Position numbers and translations under genes: made by a program. 64,000 nt of DNA, taken from Brachionus rotundiformis (taxonomy: Eukaryota > Rotifera > Eurotatoria > Ploima > Brachionidae). The notes under the pieces were generated by a model. It had not been told where the DNA came from, made no database searches, and saw only the letters and a list, made by a program, of their open reading frames with translations. Location of the stretch: NCBI GenBank assembly GCA_016802295.1, contig JAESIW010000180.1, positions 2,164,039-2,228,038 on the forward strand, written 5' to 3'. Below, piece by piece: positions 49,850 to 59,722 of the stretch (its first letter is position 1; every line of letters begins with the position of its first letter).

Positions 49850-51060
49850 GACAAATTAATTTTCGACGAATCAAACTCGACGATCTCGACCAAAAAAAAT
49901 GTTATATAATTTCGACGTGTCTTATTTCGACTAAAAAATTTCGCTAAAAAAAATTTTATATTTTATACGTGTCTTGATTTGAAAAAGAAAATTTAAACTA
50001 GACGATAAATTTATTTAAGTTGTAATAATAATCAGTCAATTTAATAATAAACATTTTTTAAAATATACTTAATTTTTCTTAAATTCTATTAAAAATGATA
50101 AATGTTTTAAAAAAGACAAAGAATTTTCAGATTTGTAATTCTGAATAGCGTTATTTAGCCTTTCTTCTAGAGCCATATAACATGCTTTGCGCTTGTTAAC
50201 CAAGCCAGTACTTAGTTGTAACATGAGATTTTCTGTGTTCGATTGTTCCAAACGAAGACAATCAATCAAGGAGAGCAAATCTGGATGACTTTTAATGGTC
50301 GATTGAAAAGCGTGGTGCCATCCCTCAAGGTTATTATTTGTTCGAGGAAGGCCTTGTTGTGTACGAATATGACAATTCCACAAATTAATATCATATATTG
50401 GCTCTTTACGCTTAGCATATCTTCCTTCTTGAAATCCTCGTGCAGAAAAAAATCTAAATCAACAGGCTTTTCATAAGTGGCAAATTTATCAACTCGTGCA
50501 TTTCGACATAGTTGCCGTGACGCGTTGCAAGTGGGCAAATTTGCGACGACTTCATCACTTAGATTTTGCTGAATTGTAAAATAATCTTACGCGGCTTTGT
50601 ATCCGGTTGCTTTTCAGCCAATTCTCTAATGTTGCTTTGCACAGCTTTGACTTGAGTTTTAATTGTAGCGTTGTGCTCGTGTGGTTTGATAGTAACTATA
50701 GGTTGTTTACGTCCGATTGTATAGACAGATCTTTTGCAGTTTAGAAAATCAGTATTATTGCAACGCCAATTTATTTTTCCACTTTTGGATTCATTGCCGA
50801 TTTTGTATTCAAAATTTTCATCGTCAATTAGTAGCCAACTGGCACTTCCACCTTTTTTATTGCGTGATGAAAGTATTAAATTTAAGCTTAAATTAATTTT
50901 TTCAAAATTATTTATTAATTCTTCCATTATTAATATATAAAAATTTGTCTAAATGTGTCGAGTTTATTCATGTCGAAATTATGTCGAGTTAATATTATGT
51001 TGAATTTATTTTTGTCCAATTTGTCCAAAATAAACTTGTGGAAAATAAGACGATCCAAAA
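49850..51060. mobile_element. nested MULE/FLYWCH-type element remnant
   Basis: Both flanks of the FLYWCH transposase remnant carry arrays of TCGAC motifs in opposite orientation (about 49850-49940 and, as GTCGA, about 50955-50990), for example ATAATTTCGACGTG on the left and its near-match ATAATTTCGACATG on the opposite strand at the right. Such subterminal inverted repeats fit a Mutator-like element. Exact ends and target duplication could not be fixed by eye. It sits between the 3' end of the hAT transposase and the hAT left terminus, so it inserted into the hAT element. Confidence 0.6.
50069..50927 (-). pseudogene. broken FLYWCH/MULE transposase
   Basis: Reads from ATG at 50927. A FLYWCH zinc finger (INWRCNN...CKRSVY...HEHNAT) is followed by a frameshift near 50570 into IQQNLSDEVVANLPTCN, and another near 50420 into EGRYAKRKEPIYDINLWNCH. 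It ends with the conserved MULE tail LPRTNNNLEGWHHAFQS and SHPDLLSLIDCL. The DDE catalytic core expected between the finger and the tail (usually over 200 residues) is missing, so this copy cannot encode an active transposase. Similar truncated FLYWCH genes are sometimes domesticated, but the frameshifts argue against that here. Confidence 0.8.
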
Positions 51061-51284
51061 TAAATTTAACTTGGAATAACAAATAAATTCTTATTTGATT
51101 CCAAAGTTTGAATAAATGAAAGATTCAATTACTAAAACCAAATAAAAAAAAATTTAAATAAGGAAAAAAATTAATTATATATTTAAATTTAAAAATCGAA
51201 TTAATTTAAAAAGAAAAAAACGAATCGAATGAAAAATTGTCTAATAAATATTTTTTTAAAATTTAAATAGAATAAACTATAAAC

Positions 51285-52798
51285 TCGCTTGAATCACCAT
51301 AATTTTGTCTAATTTGTCAAGCGACAATCTGTTGCGTCTTTCCCAAAGAGTATTACCTGTATGTGAAAAAAGCTGTTCCGCCGGAACTGATGTAACTGGA
51401 ATACAAAAAAGATGTTGCACAACATGATAAAGAATAGGATAAGACTTATGGTTCTGTTGCCAATACTCGAGAGGCTGAACATTCTTTGAAGGATCAGAAT
51501 TATACCGTACAAATTCTAAATCTACTTGGTTCTTTTTTTTTTAAATCTTTACTTGAAACTTTTTCAATATTACTATCAAATAACTGTAACGTAGCCCCTG
51601 AGATTTTTTTTTCATTTATGACTGGTGCATTTTGTGACGGAACTGGTACTAAATTTGATTTCAATTCATTAGAAAAATTGGAATAAATATCTAATGTTGT
51701 TTTTTTAGCAATGATCATAAATTTTTTTGTATTTTCAGCACTAAAACGAGTAAAATTTTTGGTTCGAATATCTAAAAATGTAGAAGTTATATAAAACTTA
51801 TTCTCATAAATTTTGTACTTTTGCGAATAAAAATTAACCCAATAAAATCCAATTGCGCATTTTTAAGTTGATTAGAAAGAATGTTCGACTGATGAACACT
51901 TGATGCTATTTTCCTACATTTAGCTACAACTTCACGATAGTTATTCATAATTTCTCTTCATTAGCCGTAAGAACATTTATTTTATCAACATCTAAATCTA
52001 TTTCGTCTACCTGTTCGAGTTCAACAGAACTCGTCAACTTAGAAAGGCGTTTTATAATTAAATTTAAAATATGTGCAGCACACTCAAATTGAGCGAGCCC
52101 GACACGTCTTTGCGAAGATTCAGGTTCAACTTGAGAGATAAACTCTGCTAATTTTGCCACATTTGACGCATTGTCGGTAACAAAACCTATTAATTTTGGA
52201 AAAATGCTCCATTTTTTTAGAATTTCTAAAAGAGCATCTTTAATGTTCTCAGTCGTGTGTTGTCCTGGCAAATGCTTGACACACAATGTAAACGATTTTA
52301 ATTTAAAAATAATAAGATCAATAAAATGGCATGTTACTCCAAGATATGGGTATCGTTGAATCGATGTCCATAAATCGAGCGTGATTGGGATAGACAAAGC
52401 CTGTGATAAGGCATTTTTAATTAAAACAACTGTATAAATGCACTAATGGCAAATAGCTATAAGTTAAAATATAGCGCTAATTCAATTCTCTTTCGTTTGA
52501 TAGGATGCGAAACTACGTGTTCCATTTCTTTATCATAGTAACTGTTTTCATTTATTTCAATGTTTTCTAAATATTCCGGGTGGGTGGTTTTAATATGATC
52601 AAGCATGTTTTTTGTTGACCCAGAATATATATATTTAGTTATACAATAATTACAAAAAGGTATATTTGACCATCTAAATCTACTTGTCTCGAATGAGTAT
52701 GAACTGGAGAACGTTTCTTATAATTGCGTTTTTTTGATTGTGTGGTACACGGCGTGATATTTAAAAGCAGTTGACCAGAACTAGGATTTTCCATCATT
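51285..52798 (-). pseudogene. degenerate hAT transposase (BED finger, RNase-H fold, dimerisation region)
   Basis: Starts at ATG 52798. After one frameshift comes a BED zinc finger (PFCNYC ... SGSTKNMLDHIKTTH, about 52690-52585). A long central part is missing or corrupted. The catalytic-fold segment then reads ITLDLWTSIQRYPYLGVTCHFID ... KLIGFVTDNASNVAKL ... QFECAAHILNLIIKRL (52397-51945). Finally the hAT C-terminal signature appears: PLEYWQQNHKSYPILYHVVQ, IPVTSVPAEQLFSHTG, RRNRLSLDKLDKIM (to about 51285). Stops and frame changes between blocks show it is inactive. It is closest in style to ZBED1/Tam3-type hAT proteins. Confidence 0.85.
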
Positions 52799-53112
52799 TA
52801 TTATTTTTTTAAATTATATTCAAGAATTTAACTAATTTAAACAAATAATAAATCACTTTTTCCAATTACAAAAATTTTTTTTTGTGCATTTAGTCAAATT
52901 TTTAGCCAAATTGCATATTTGATTTCTTTTTTAGCTGATTTTTGTTTTCAGATCAAAAAATAATTAGTCTTTTAAATTTGTATCGTATTTTATTTGAATA
53001 ATTAAATTAATTTAAAAAAAAATTTAGTTTCTAATTAAGATATTTAAAAATTCGAATTTTTGGTTTAAATAAAATATTTCTTCGAATCTGATTTATCCGA
53101 ATAACATCACTA

Positions 53113-53939
53113 AATAAAACCCTCACGTCTTTGAGAAATCAAAATATGATAAATAACTAAGAATAAATCATTTTCTTTTTTCATTTAATTTATATTGTAT
53201 TAAAAATTTAAGATAATTAAAAATATTTTAATAATTTTTTAGAAACTATTTTTAACTCTCTTCCTAAATCTGATTCCAAAGAATTGATAAAATTTAATTA
53301 ATGGATTTTGACCATTTCTTTATTTTTGTTTTTTAACTCTTCAATTTCCAGATTTAGGATAGGAGACTGGGTTATTTCCAAGCGTATCCGGTCATTTGGT
53401 TTGGGTTAGGGTTTAGGGTCTCTAAACACTTTTCGCTTTACCAATTATAAAAAATTTAAATTATTTTATTCTTTCTAACAACTAGAAAAGTACTATGATC
53501 GCGATGTTTTCTCTCTAATTTTGATTTATTATTTTTTAATCAGAAATGAATACATAATATTTTATATGATACTTGATATTGAATTGCGAATTAAAAAAAA
53601 GCTCTGACAATCCTTTATACATTATATTAATTACATTATATAGTGAAAAAAGAAGAGAAACTTAATTAAATAAAAGTTTACTTTTGACTTTGATATTAAA
53701 AAATCCTTTTTCATTACATTTATATAGAAAAATATACTCAATTTTTGAATCAATATTTAAACTTTTATTTAGAAAATTAAATTGAATTATCTTTGTAGAA
53801 AATATCCAAATATTTGGGAAGAAACGAATGTTGTAATTTAATCAATTAATCAAGGTAAAAAATTATTATTTACTTTTTGACTTTCTATAAAAAGCCTAAA
53901 AAATGATTTCAAATCACAATTGAATTGAGGCTTTAAAAA
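53113..53939. other. intergenic region with telomere-like patch
   Basis: AT-rich, with a GC-richer island at about 53345-53425 that includes GGTTTGGGTTAGGGTTTAGG, similar to TTAGGG-type telomere repeats. No coding signal. The right edge is the promoter of the small Ly6-like gene. Confidence 0.5.
53398..53418 (+). repeat. short telomere-like G-rich tract
   Basis: Three imperfect TTAGGG-like units (TTTGGG, TTAGGG, TTTAGGG). This could be an interstitial telomeric remnant, a promoter telo-box or chance; it is too short to decide. Confidence 0.5.
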
Positions 53940-54469
53940 ATGATTTTTAAATTATTATTTACTTTATTTTTGATTGTTATTCAGAAACAAATTACTGGTA
54001 AATCAATTGCTTTAAAATCTTTTGTTAAATTTTTTTACAGAAGCAATTTACTGTTATGAATGTAACGCTAATTGGGTATATATTATTAAGCAAGAGAATA
54101 TGAATTTTATTTTTTGGTAAAAGGCTGCTTGTGCGAACCCGCCAGATTTGGAAATGATAAAGTACAATCGAGTTCCATGTTCGGGAAGTTGGTAAGAAAA
54201 AAAAATTGTGTTGTATTCATTTTATTCTGAATTTTCAACTTAATTAGTGTTGTATTTTACAATCCAAATGACGATAATAGTAAATAACAATATAAATATT
54301 ATTTTAAATTAAATACCAATTTTTTTAAGAGCTTTATAGAGCTTGTTCTGTAGGCTTATATGCAATTGAGAATGAAGGAGGTAAATCAGGACTTTTTACT
54401 GGAAGAGATAACAATAAGTACTATTTATGCAACACCGACAAGTATACTTATTTTAATAATTCAAAATAA
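53940..54469 (+). CDS. small secreted Ly6/uPAR-type protein
   Basis: Five tiny exons: 53940-53997, 54041-54075, 54124-54191, 54248-54279 and 54330-54469, chaining in phase to 110 residues. A hydrophobic signal peptide (IFKLLFTLFLIVI) is followed by a cysteine pattern typical of the three-finger fold: CYEC, AAC, VPC, SGSC, RAC and YLCN. The CYECN start resembles the Sleepless/Quiver branch of invertebrate Ly6 proteins, which are usually GPI-anchored modulators of ion channels or septate junctions. Here the chain stops about 12 residues after the CN, without a hydrophobic GPI signal, so a soluble form is likely. It has an odd number of clear cysteines (seven), so one disulphide may be missing. 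Confidence 0.75.
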
Positions 54470-55937
54470 GCATGATAATTTGTAAATTTTATAAAGTTGC
54501 AATAGTAACATAGGTCTATAATTACAACGAAAAAAATCTTTTTAAATAAATAATTAAAATTTAATTTTTATTTTTCTTTATTATTAATTAAATCAGCGAA
54601 TTTACATTTTTATTAACATGAATAAAATAAATCTAATTTTTCTGTTCATAAGAAAAAGGAATTTAAGTTTAAAATAATTTTTTGATTAATAATAACTAAT
54701 AATTTTCCTTTTTAAAACTTAATATAAAATTTTAGATTAAAGTAAAAAATGTATTCATTCATGAATTAAAATCTTTAAAAAAATTTATTCTACTTCAATT
54801 TTATATAAAGAACCTGCCAAACAAATCTCTTTAGTAAAAATAAGGAAAGAAAGATCCAAGTTAAATATAAAAACTTGCAGATAATTCATAAAATAAAATA
54901 ATAATTTATTTTTCCCATAAAAAACTACCATATTCGAAATAAAAACTGACAATTGGAAATTTTTTAACTTTGACTTGATTTTAAAAACGAAGTTTAAAGT
55001 TTTAATATAATTAAAAAAGAAAAAATTTAACTCTACTTATTTTAGAATACAACAAAAAAGGTAATTTCAACAAGATTCGGATAAAATTAAAATTAACTTT
55101 AAAATATTAAATAATTAAATAAACGGATAAAAATTTATTTGAATAAAATTTTAGAGCAAAATTTAAGGAAAAAATTTACAGTATACAAAAAGACAGGTTC
55201 TATGTATATATATTATAAATTTTTAATAAATGATGCTAAATGTATTGAAAAACAAATCTATCAAGACAAACCTTATTTAATTAAAATTAACAATTTTTTA
55301 CGAAATGTAAAATTTTTTTGACTTTAGCGACATGTCGCTAACTGAGACACTAAGAATGAAAGAATCATCATTTTAAGACCTTTTTTGACTTAAACGACAT
55401 GTCCTTATGGTCAAAAAGGTGAAAATGGAAGCCACTGTTCGGTACATAGTGACATGTCACTAAAATCGAGCAATTACGTTATGAAAAATCAATATTTTTG
55501 AAATTTTTAAGTAGCTTAAATTCTTCATAAAGTTTATATCTACCAATAATGCCTACAAATAGTCAAAAGATATTTTCTTGAAGAGAAAATGCAAAAATTG
55601 CTAAAAGATACTAATTTTTAATATTTCGACATTCATATTTTTTTTAATTTTTAAAATGGCATCTAAACTTGATGTCAATTTTTTAATTTTTTTAAGGATC
55701 TTTTAAATTAATTAATTCATATAGGTCGAAATATAAATTCTTAAGTTTAATATTTTTTTTTATAATAAATTATTCTTTTAATCATTTATTTTGTTAAAAA
55801 TTTGCACAATATTTTTTTCTATTCATATAGTGATTAACTAAATTTATATTAAATATTATTTCGAAATTTGCATTTAAATCATAAAATAAGATATTCTCTA
55901 ATTTTTTTTATCTGTTAATTATATTCTATTGAAAAAC
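54470..55937. other. intergenic region upstream of HGS
   Basis: Non-coding. A 60-codon lysine-rich frame at 55139-55321 looks like chance. The notable content is the GACATGTC palindrome cluster at 55325-55462, described separately. Confidence 0.5.
55325..55462. promoter_or_regulatory. three GACATGTC palindromes upstream of HGS
   Basis: Perfect 16-bp palindromes TAGCGACATGTCGCTA (55325-55340) and TAGTGACATGTCACTA (55447-55462) flank a third GACATGTC core (55396-55403), which lies inside a larger inverted repeat (ACCTTTTTTGAC at 55378-55389 against GTCAAAAAGGT at 55410-55420). The first two copies share the preceding TTTTTTGACTT. The core fits the RRRCATGYYY-type half-site bound by p53-family proteins, among others. 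It lies 475-615 bp before the HGS start and could equally be a MITE remnant. Confidence 0.5.
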
Positions 55938-58182
55938 ATGTCTCAAACAAAAGCTTTCGACAAACTTCTTGGTAAATCACATTTGAATTACATTTTCTGA
56001 ATTTATAATCCATTTTATGATGTAGAAAAGGCCACCAACAACTTTTTATTAGAAAATGATTGGGAAAGTATTCTGAAAATATGCGACTTGATCCGTCAAA
56101 ATGATGTTGCGTAAGAGATAAATTTAATATTTTAATTTTTATTAATTATAAACTTTATATAGACCAAAGTATGTAATAAATTCCGTCAAAAAAAAACTTA
56201 CATCTGATAATATTCATACAATAGGCTACACTTTAGAAGTAATCAATTGAAATTTTTTTAAATAAACAATTAAGTTTTTATACTTCTAGTGTATTGAATC
56301 CATGGTAAAAAATTGTGGTTCCAAAATACACCAAGAAATCGCACAAAAAGACTTTATGGAACAAATAAAGTTTCTCTGTCAGCAAAAACCTGACCCGGTC
56401 AAATCTAAATGCTTGCGTCTTATCCAGTGTTGGTCCCATGCTTTCCGCAAAAATCCTAATTATAGAATAGTCGAAGACTTCTATAATCAAATGAAAATAG
56501 AAGGCTTTCAATTTCCTGTGCTCAAAGAATCGGAGGCAATGTTCGAGGTTGAGGAAGCACCTTTATGGATACAAGATTCAGATTCAACATGTTGTTTTCG
56601 CTGTAGAACAGAATTCCGTTTAATGACTCGTCGCCATCACTGTAGAGCTTGTGGTCAAATATTTTGTTACGCTTGTTCATCTAAACAGGCTCCGATTCCC
56701 AAATTTGGAATAGAGAAAGAAGTTAGAGTATGTGATGCATGTTATGATAAGCTCACGTCGAACTTGACTCCTTCTGGTGAAAATACCAATAGCCAATCTA
56801 TTAAGTCTTCGTCGTCGGTCAGTGCTCCGCCATCATCAGTCAATCAAAATGAAAAAACAGAGCAAGAATTCGAAGAAGAACTTCAACTTGCGCTTGCTTT
56901 GTCCGAAAGCGAGGCAGAGGCAAAAAGACAGCAACAAAACAAATACAAATCTTATAGTAATAGATCAGTGGAAAAAAATACCAAGATATCTGCTAGTGCA
57001 CCTTCTTTTAATGATTCAAATTATTCAAATGAGTTCGAAAGAGCAAAAGATTCAGCAAGTACTAAAAAAGAAAATTTTAAATCTGAGAGTCAAGTGGTTA
57101 AAAAAATGGAACCAGCAACAGCCGAGGCAGATGAGAAAGAAATGGAAAATGATGCCGAGATTGATAAATTTATTGAGGATGTTAAAAAAAATTTGGAACT
57201 TTTTATAAATAGAATGAAAGCCGATTCTGTGCGTGGACGATCGATTACCAACGATACGGCCGTTCAATCACTGTTTTTACAGATTCAGCACTTACAGCCC
57301 AAACTCATGTCTTATATAAAATATAAAGAGGACATGAGAGGCTACTATGAAAATCTACAAGACAAACTTACTCAATTAAAGGATGCCCGTGAAGTTTTAA
57401 ATGCTTTAAGAAGAGAACACTATGAAAAAAAGAGGAAAGAATTAGAAGAAAAAGAAAGACTAAGACAATTACAGATAGCCCAAAAATTGCAGTATATGAG
57501 ACAACAAAAACAATCATATTATCTCTATCAACAACAATTACACATGCAAAAATTACAAGAACAAGAAATGAGCTTGAAAATGAGACTAAATCAGCAAAGA
57601 GAAATGGTAATGCAAAGAGAGCTAACAAATACGGGACCAGGAACATTAAATTACCCAAATTCTAATAATCCAGTACTGCAAACAAATTTTTACCAAAATC
57701 AAATGTATCCCTCGACCAACAATGGCAATGCGCTAGTTTCAAATGGAATGGAGCATAAAAATCAATTAAACAATACTGATGGTGGTTTTGGTAATTTGCC
57801 ACAACAAAACTGGTCTTTGAATCAAAATCAGTTTATTCCAAATAATTTACAGAATCAAGGATATCCTGTACAATCTGATTCGTCTAATTCGAGTTCAATC
57901 AATGTACCAAACAATATGCCAGGAATTAACCAATTTCAGATGAATTATAACCAAACTTATAGCCAACCTAGTCAACCTTATAATCCTATGATCAATTATA
58001 ATCAACCAATTAATCAGCAACCAACTGGTCAAATTGCCAATCCGATGAATTACCATGCTTACGGCTCTAACTCGGTTCAAAATCAGTCCACTCATCAGAG
58101 CACACAAATAGAAAGCCAAGTAGTCGAGCAACCAAAGCCACAAGAAATTGCCACAGATGTTCAACTAATTTCTTTTGATTAA
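55938..58182 (+). CDS. HGS: Hrs, ESCRT-0 subunit (VHS-FYVE-UIM)
   Basis: Exons 55938-55971, 56026-56110, 56163-56238 and 56290-58182 give 695 residues. Residues 1 to about 145 are a VHS domain (NDWESILKICDLI-type helix, VKNCGSKIH, CWSHAFRKNP). The FYVE zinc finger lies at about 159-219, with the PI3P-binding RRHHCRACG and the following C-x2-C pairs. A UIM (EEELQLALALSESEAEAK) follows at about 259-276. Then come a long coiled coil (about residues 390-470) and a Gln/Asn-rich tail ending QLISFD, a clathrin-box motif identical to the end of animal Hrs. It sorts ubiquitinated receptors on early endosomes and recruits ESCRT-I. All signature parts are present. Confidence 0.96.
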
Positions 58183-59584
58183 TTTTTTTTAAATAGCTGT
58201 GTATTTATTCTATTAAAGAGCTTATTGAAGTTTTTATTTAAAACCAAACTGTCATGATAAATTAAGATATTTTATTTATTTTTTGAAAATAAAATTAAAT
58301 TAATTAATAAATGAAATAAAATATATTTAAATTTTTTAATACTTGTTAAGAATTTAAAAAAACTGTCCAAATTGATTAATGATGATGATTTTTTCTAGTC
58401 GATGCGTATTTTTCAAATGATATTTTTGAGAAAAAATAAAATTATTTATTTCGTTTGAGTTAAATTTAGATCTAATTTTCAGTTAAGGTTTCTGTAATTA
58501 AAATAATAAATATACATTTTTAATTTTTATTAATCGGTAATAAGAATTTTTAAAATTAAATAAATATTAGTCGTAGAAGCACTTCGGTATAGAGATCTTT
58601 AAAAGTAAAAAGAATGATTCAATTTATTTGACCAAAGAGTCATTAAATAGATTCTTAATGTTTCATGGTAAATATTTTATATTAAATAGAAAAAAAATTT
58701 TTGAAAATTAATATAAAGAAGATTTTTAACAAAATTTTTTTTGGGAAAATATTCATTTTCTGAAAACAATATAATCGGCTTTATCTATGAATATTTGATT
58801 AAAATAAGATATTATTTGTGAATATCAAGATTTAATACTAACAAGCTAATCAAACACGAAATAAAATCAAAATATTTTATTTTTTTTTAAATTAAAAAAT
58901 TTTATATTCATCAAAAAATTCACCAATCCTTTCAAATATTATCTAGAAATTTCAAGATTATTTAGATTTATTTGATATTGGAATTTATTTAATATTGATT
59001 TATTTAATAAAAACATAATGAGCTATTTCTTGTATCAAAATAGTTCAACTATTTTATTTATTAGATAGTATTTAATTAAAAAACTGGTGAAATGTGAAAT
59101 TTCGGTTTATTACATAAAAAGAAAATTATAGATTCTAAAATATCTACGAATAATAATCATTTATTAAAAAAATTACAAAATTATTTTGATCAATTTATAT
59201 CTATTTGTTTTATCTAAATCTTTAAAAAATAATTCCACTTGTTAAAGAAATTAAATTTTGTATTTGTTTAGAATTTGAATGATATAAAAAATTTCACTAT
59301 TAGCTTTTTTCAGTTTTTTATTCATCAAAACTATTTATAGCTTTTAATTTTATAAATTATATTGATAAACCTGATAAATAAGCAAATAAAAAAAAACTTT
59401 GCGACTTACGTAAAGTTCATTTAAATTAACCTCATGAAATTTCGATTAAAAAAGAGTCGCTCTAACAGGTTTTATCCAGCTAAATCATACAATTTAAACA
59501 CCCAAACAAACATTACTATTTTTAAAATCACAATCATTGGCAATATTAATTTTCCCATAAGTTTCTTTTAAAAGAACTTAAAGT

Positions 59585-59606
59585 CTTATCTCGTGGGATC
59601 TTATCT
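59585..59606 (-). promoter_or_regulatory. two GATA-factor sites (AGATAAG)
   Basis: CTTATCT occurs at 59585-59591 and 59600-59606, i.e. two AGATAAG sites on the minus strand 15 bp apart (one and a half helical turns). They lie about 120-140 bp before the lipase start. GATA factors drive digestive-tract genes in many animals, which suits a secreted lipase. Functional use is inference. Confidence 0.55.
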
Positions 59607-59680
59607 TGTTTTTCCAAAGAGACATGCCCTCTGTAAACAACATCCGATTACTTTGATTATTATTCTACTTTATATTCGAC

Positions 59681-59688
59681 TATAAAAG
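59681..59688 (+). promoter_or_regulatory. TATA box of the lipase gene
   Basis: TATAAAAG lies 35 bp before the ATG. This places transcription start only a few bases upstream of the start codon, implying a very short 5' leader. It is one of the few consensus TATA boxes that stand out against the AT background. Confidence 0.65.
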
Positions 59689-59722
59689 CTCAATAGATTT
59701 TTAAATACATAACTTTATAAGT

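Larger units (their letters stand above)
49735..53112 (-). mobile_element. hAT DNA transposon with TIRs and 8-bp TSD
   Basis: The left end begins CAGTGATGTTATTTGGAT (49735). The right end, read on the minus strand, begins TAGTGATGTTATTCGGAT (53112), matching at 16 of 18 positions. Both are flanked by the same 8 bases, AATAAAAC (49727-49734 and 53113-53120). An 8-bp target duplication and an AGTGATG-type end are hAT hallmarks. Inside, on the minus strand, are a BED zinc finger, an RNase-H-like transposase segment and the hAT dimerisation region. The element is 3378 bp and also contains a second, unrelated transposon remnant (about 49850-51060), so its own length was shorter. The intact duplication suggests a fairly recent insertion, although the transposase is broken. 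Confidence 0.93.
58183..59722. other. intergenic region containing the lipase promoter
   Basis: AT-rich 3' flank of HGS followed by the lipase 5' region. The last 150 bases hold paired GATA-type sites and a TATA box. Nothing else is recognisable. Confidence 0.5.

Noticed and set aside
55139..55321. 60-codon lysine-rich frame
   Set aside because: Low complexity and no start context; its composition follows the AT background.
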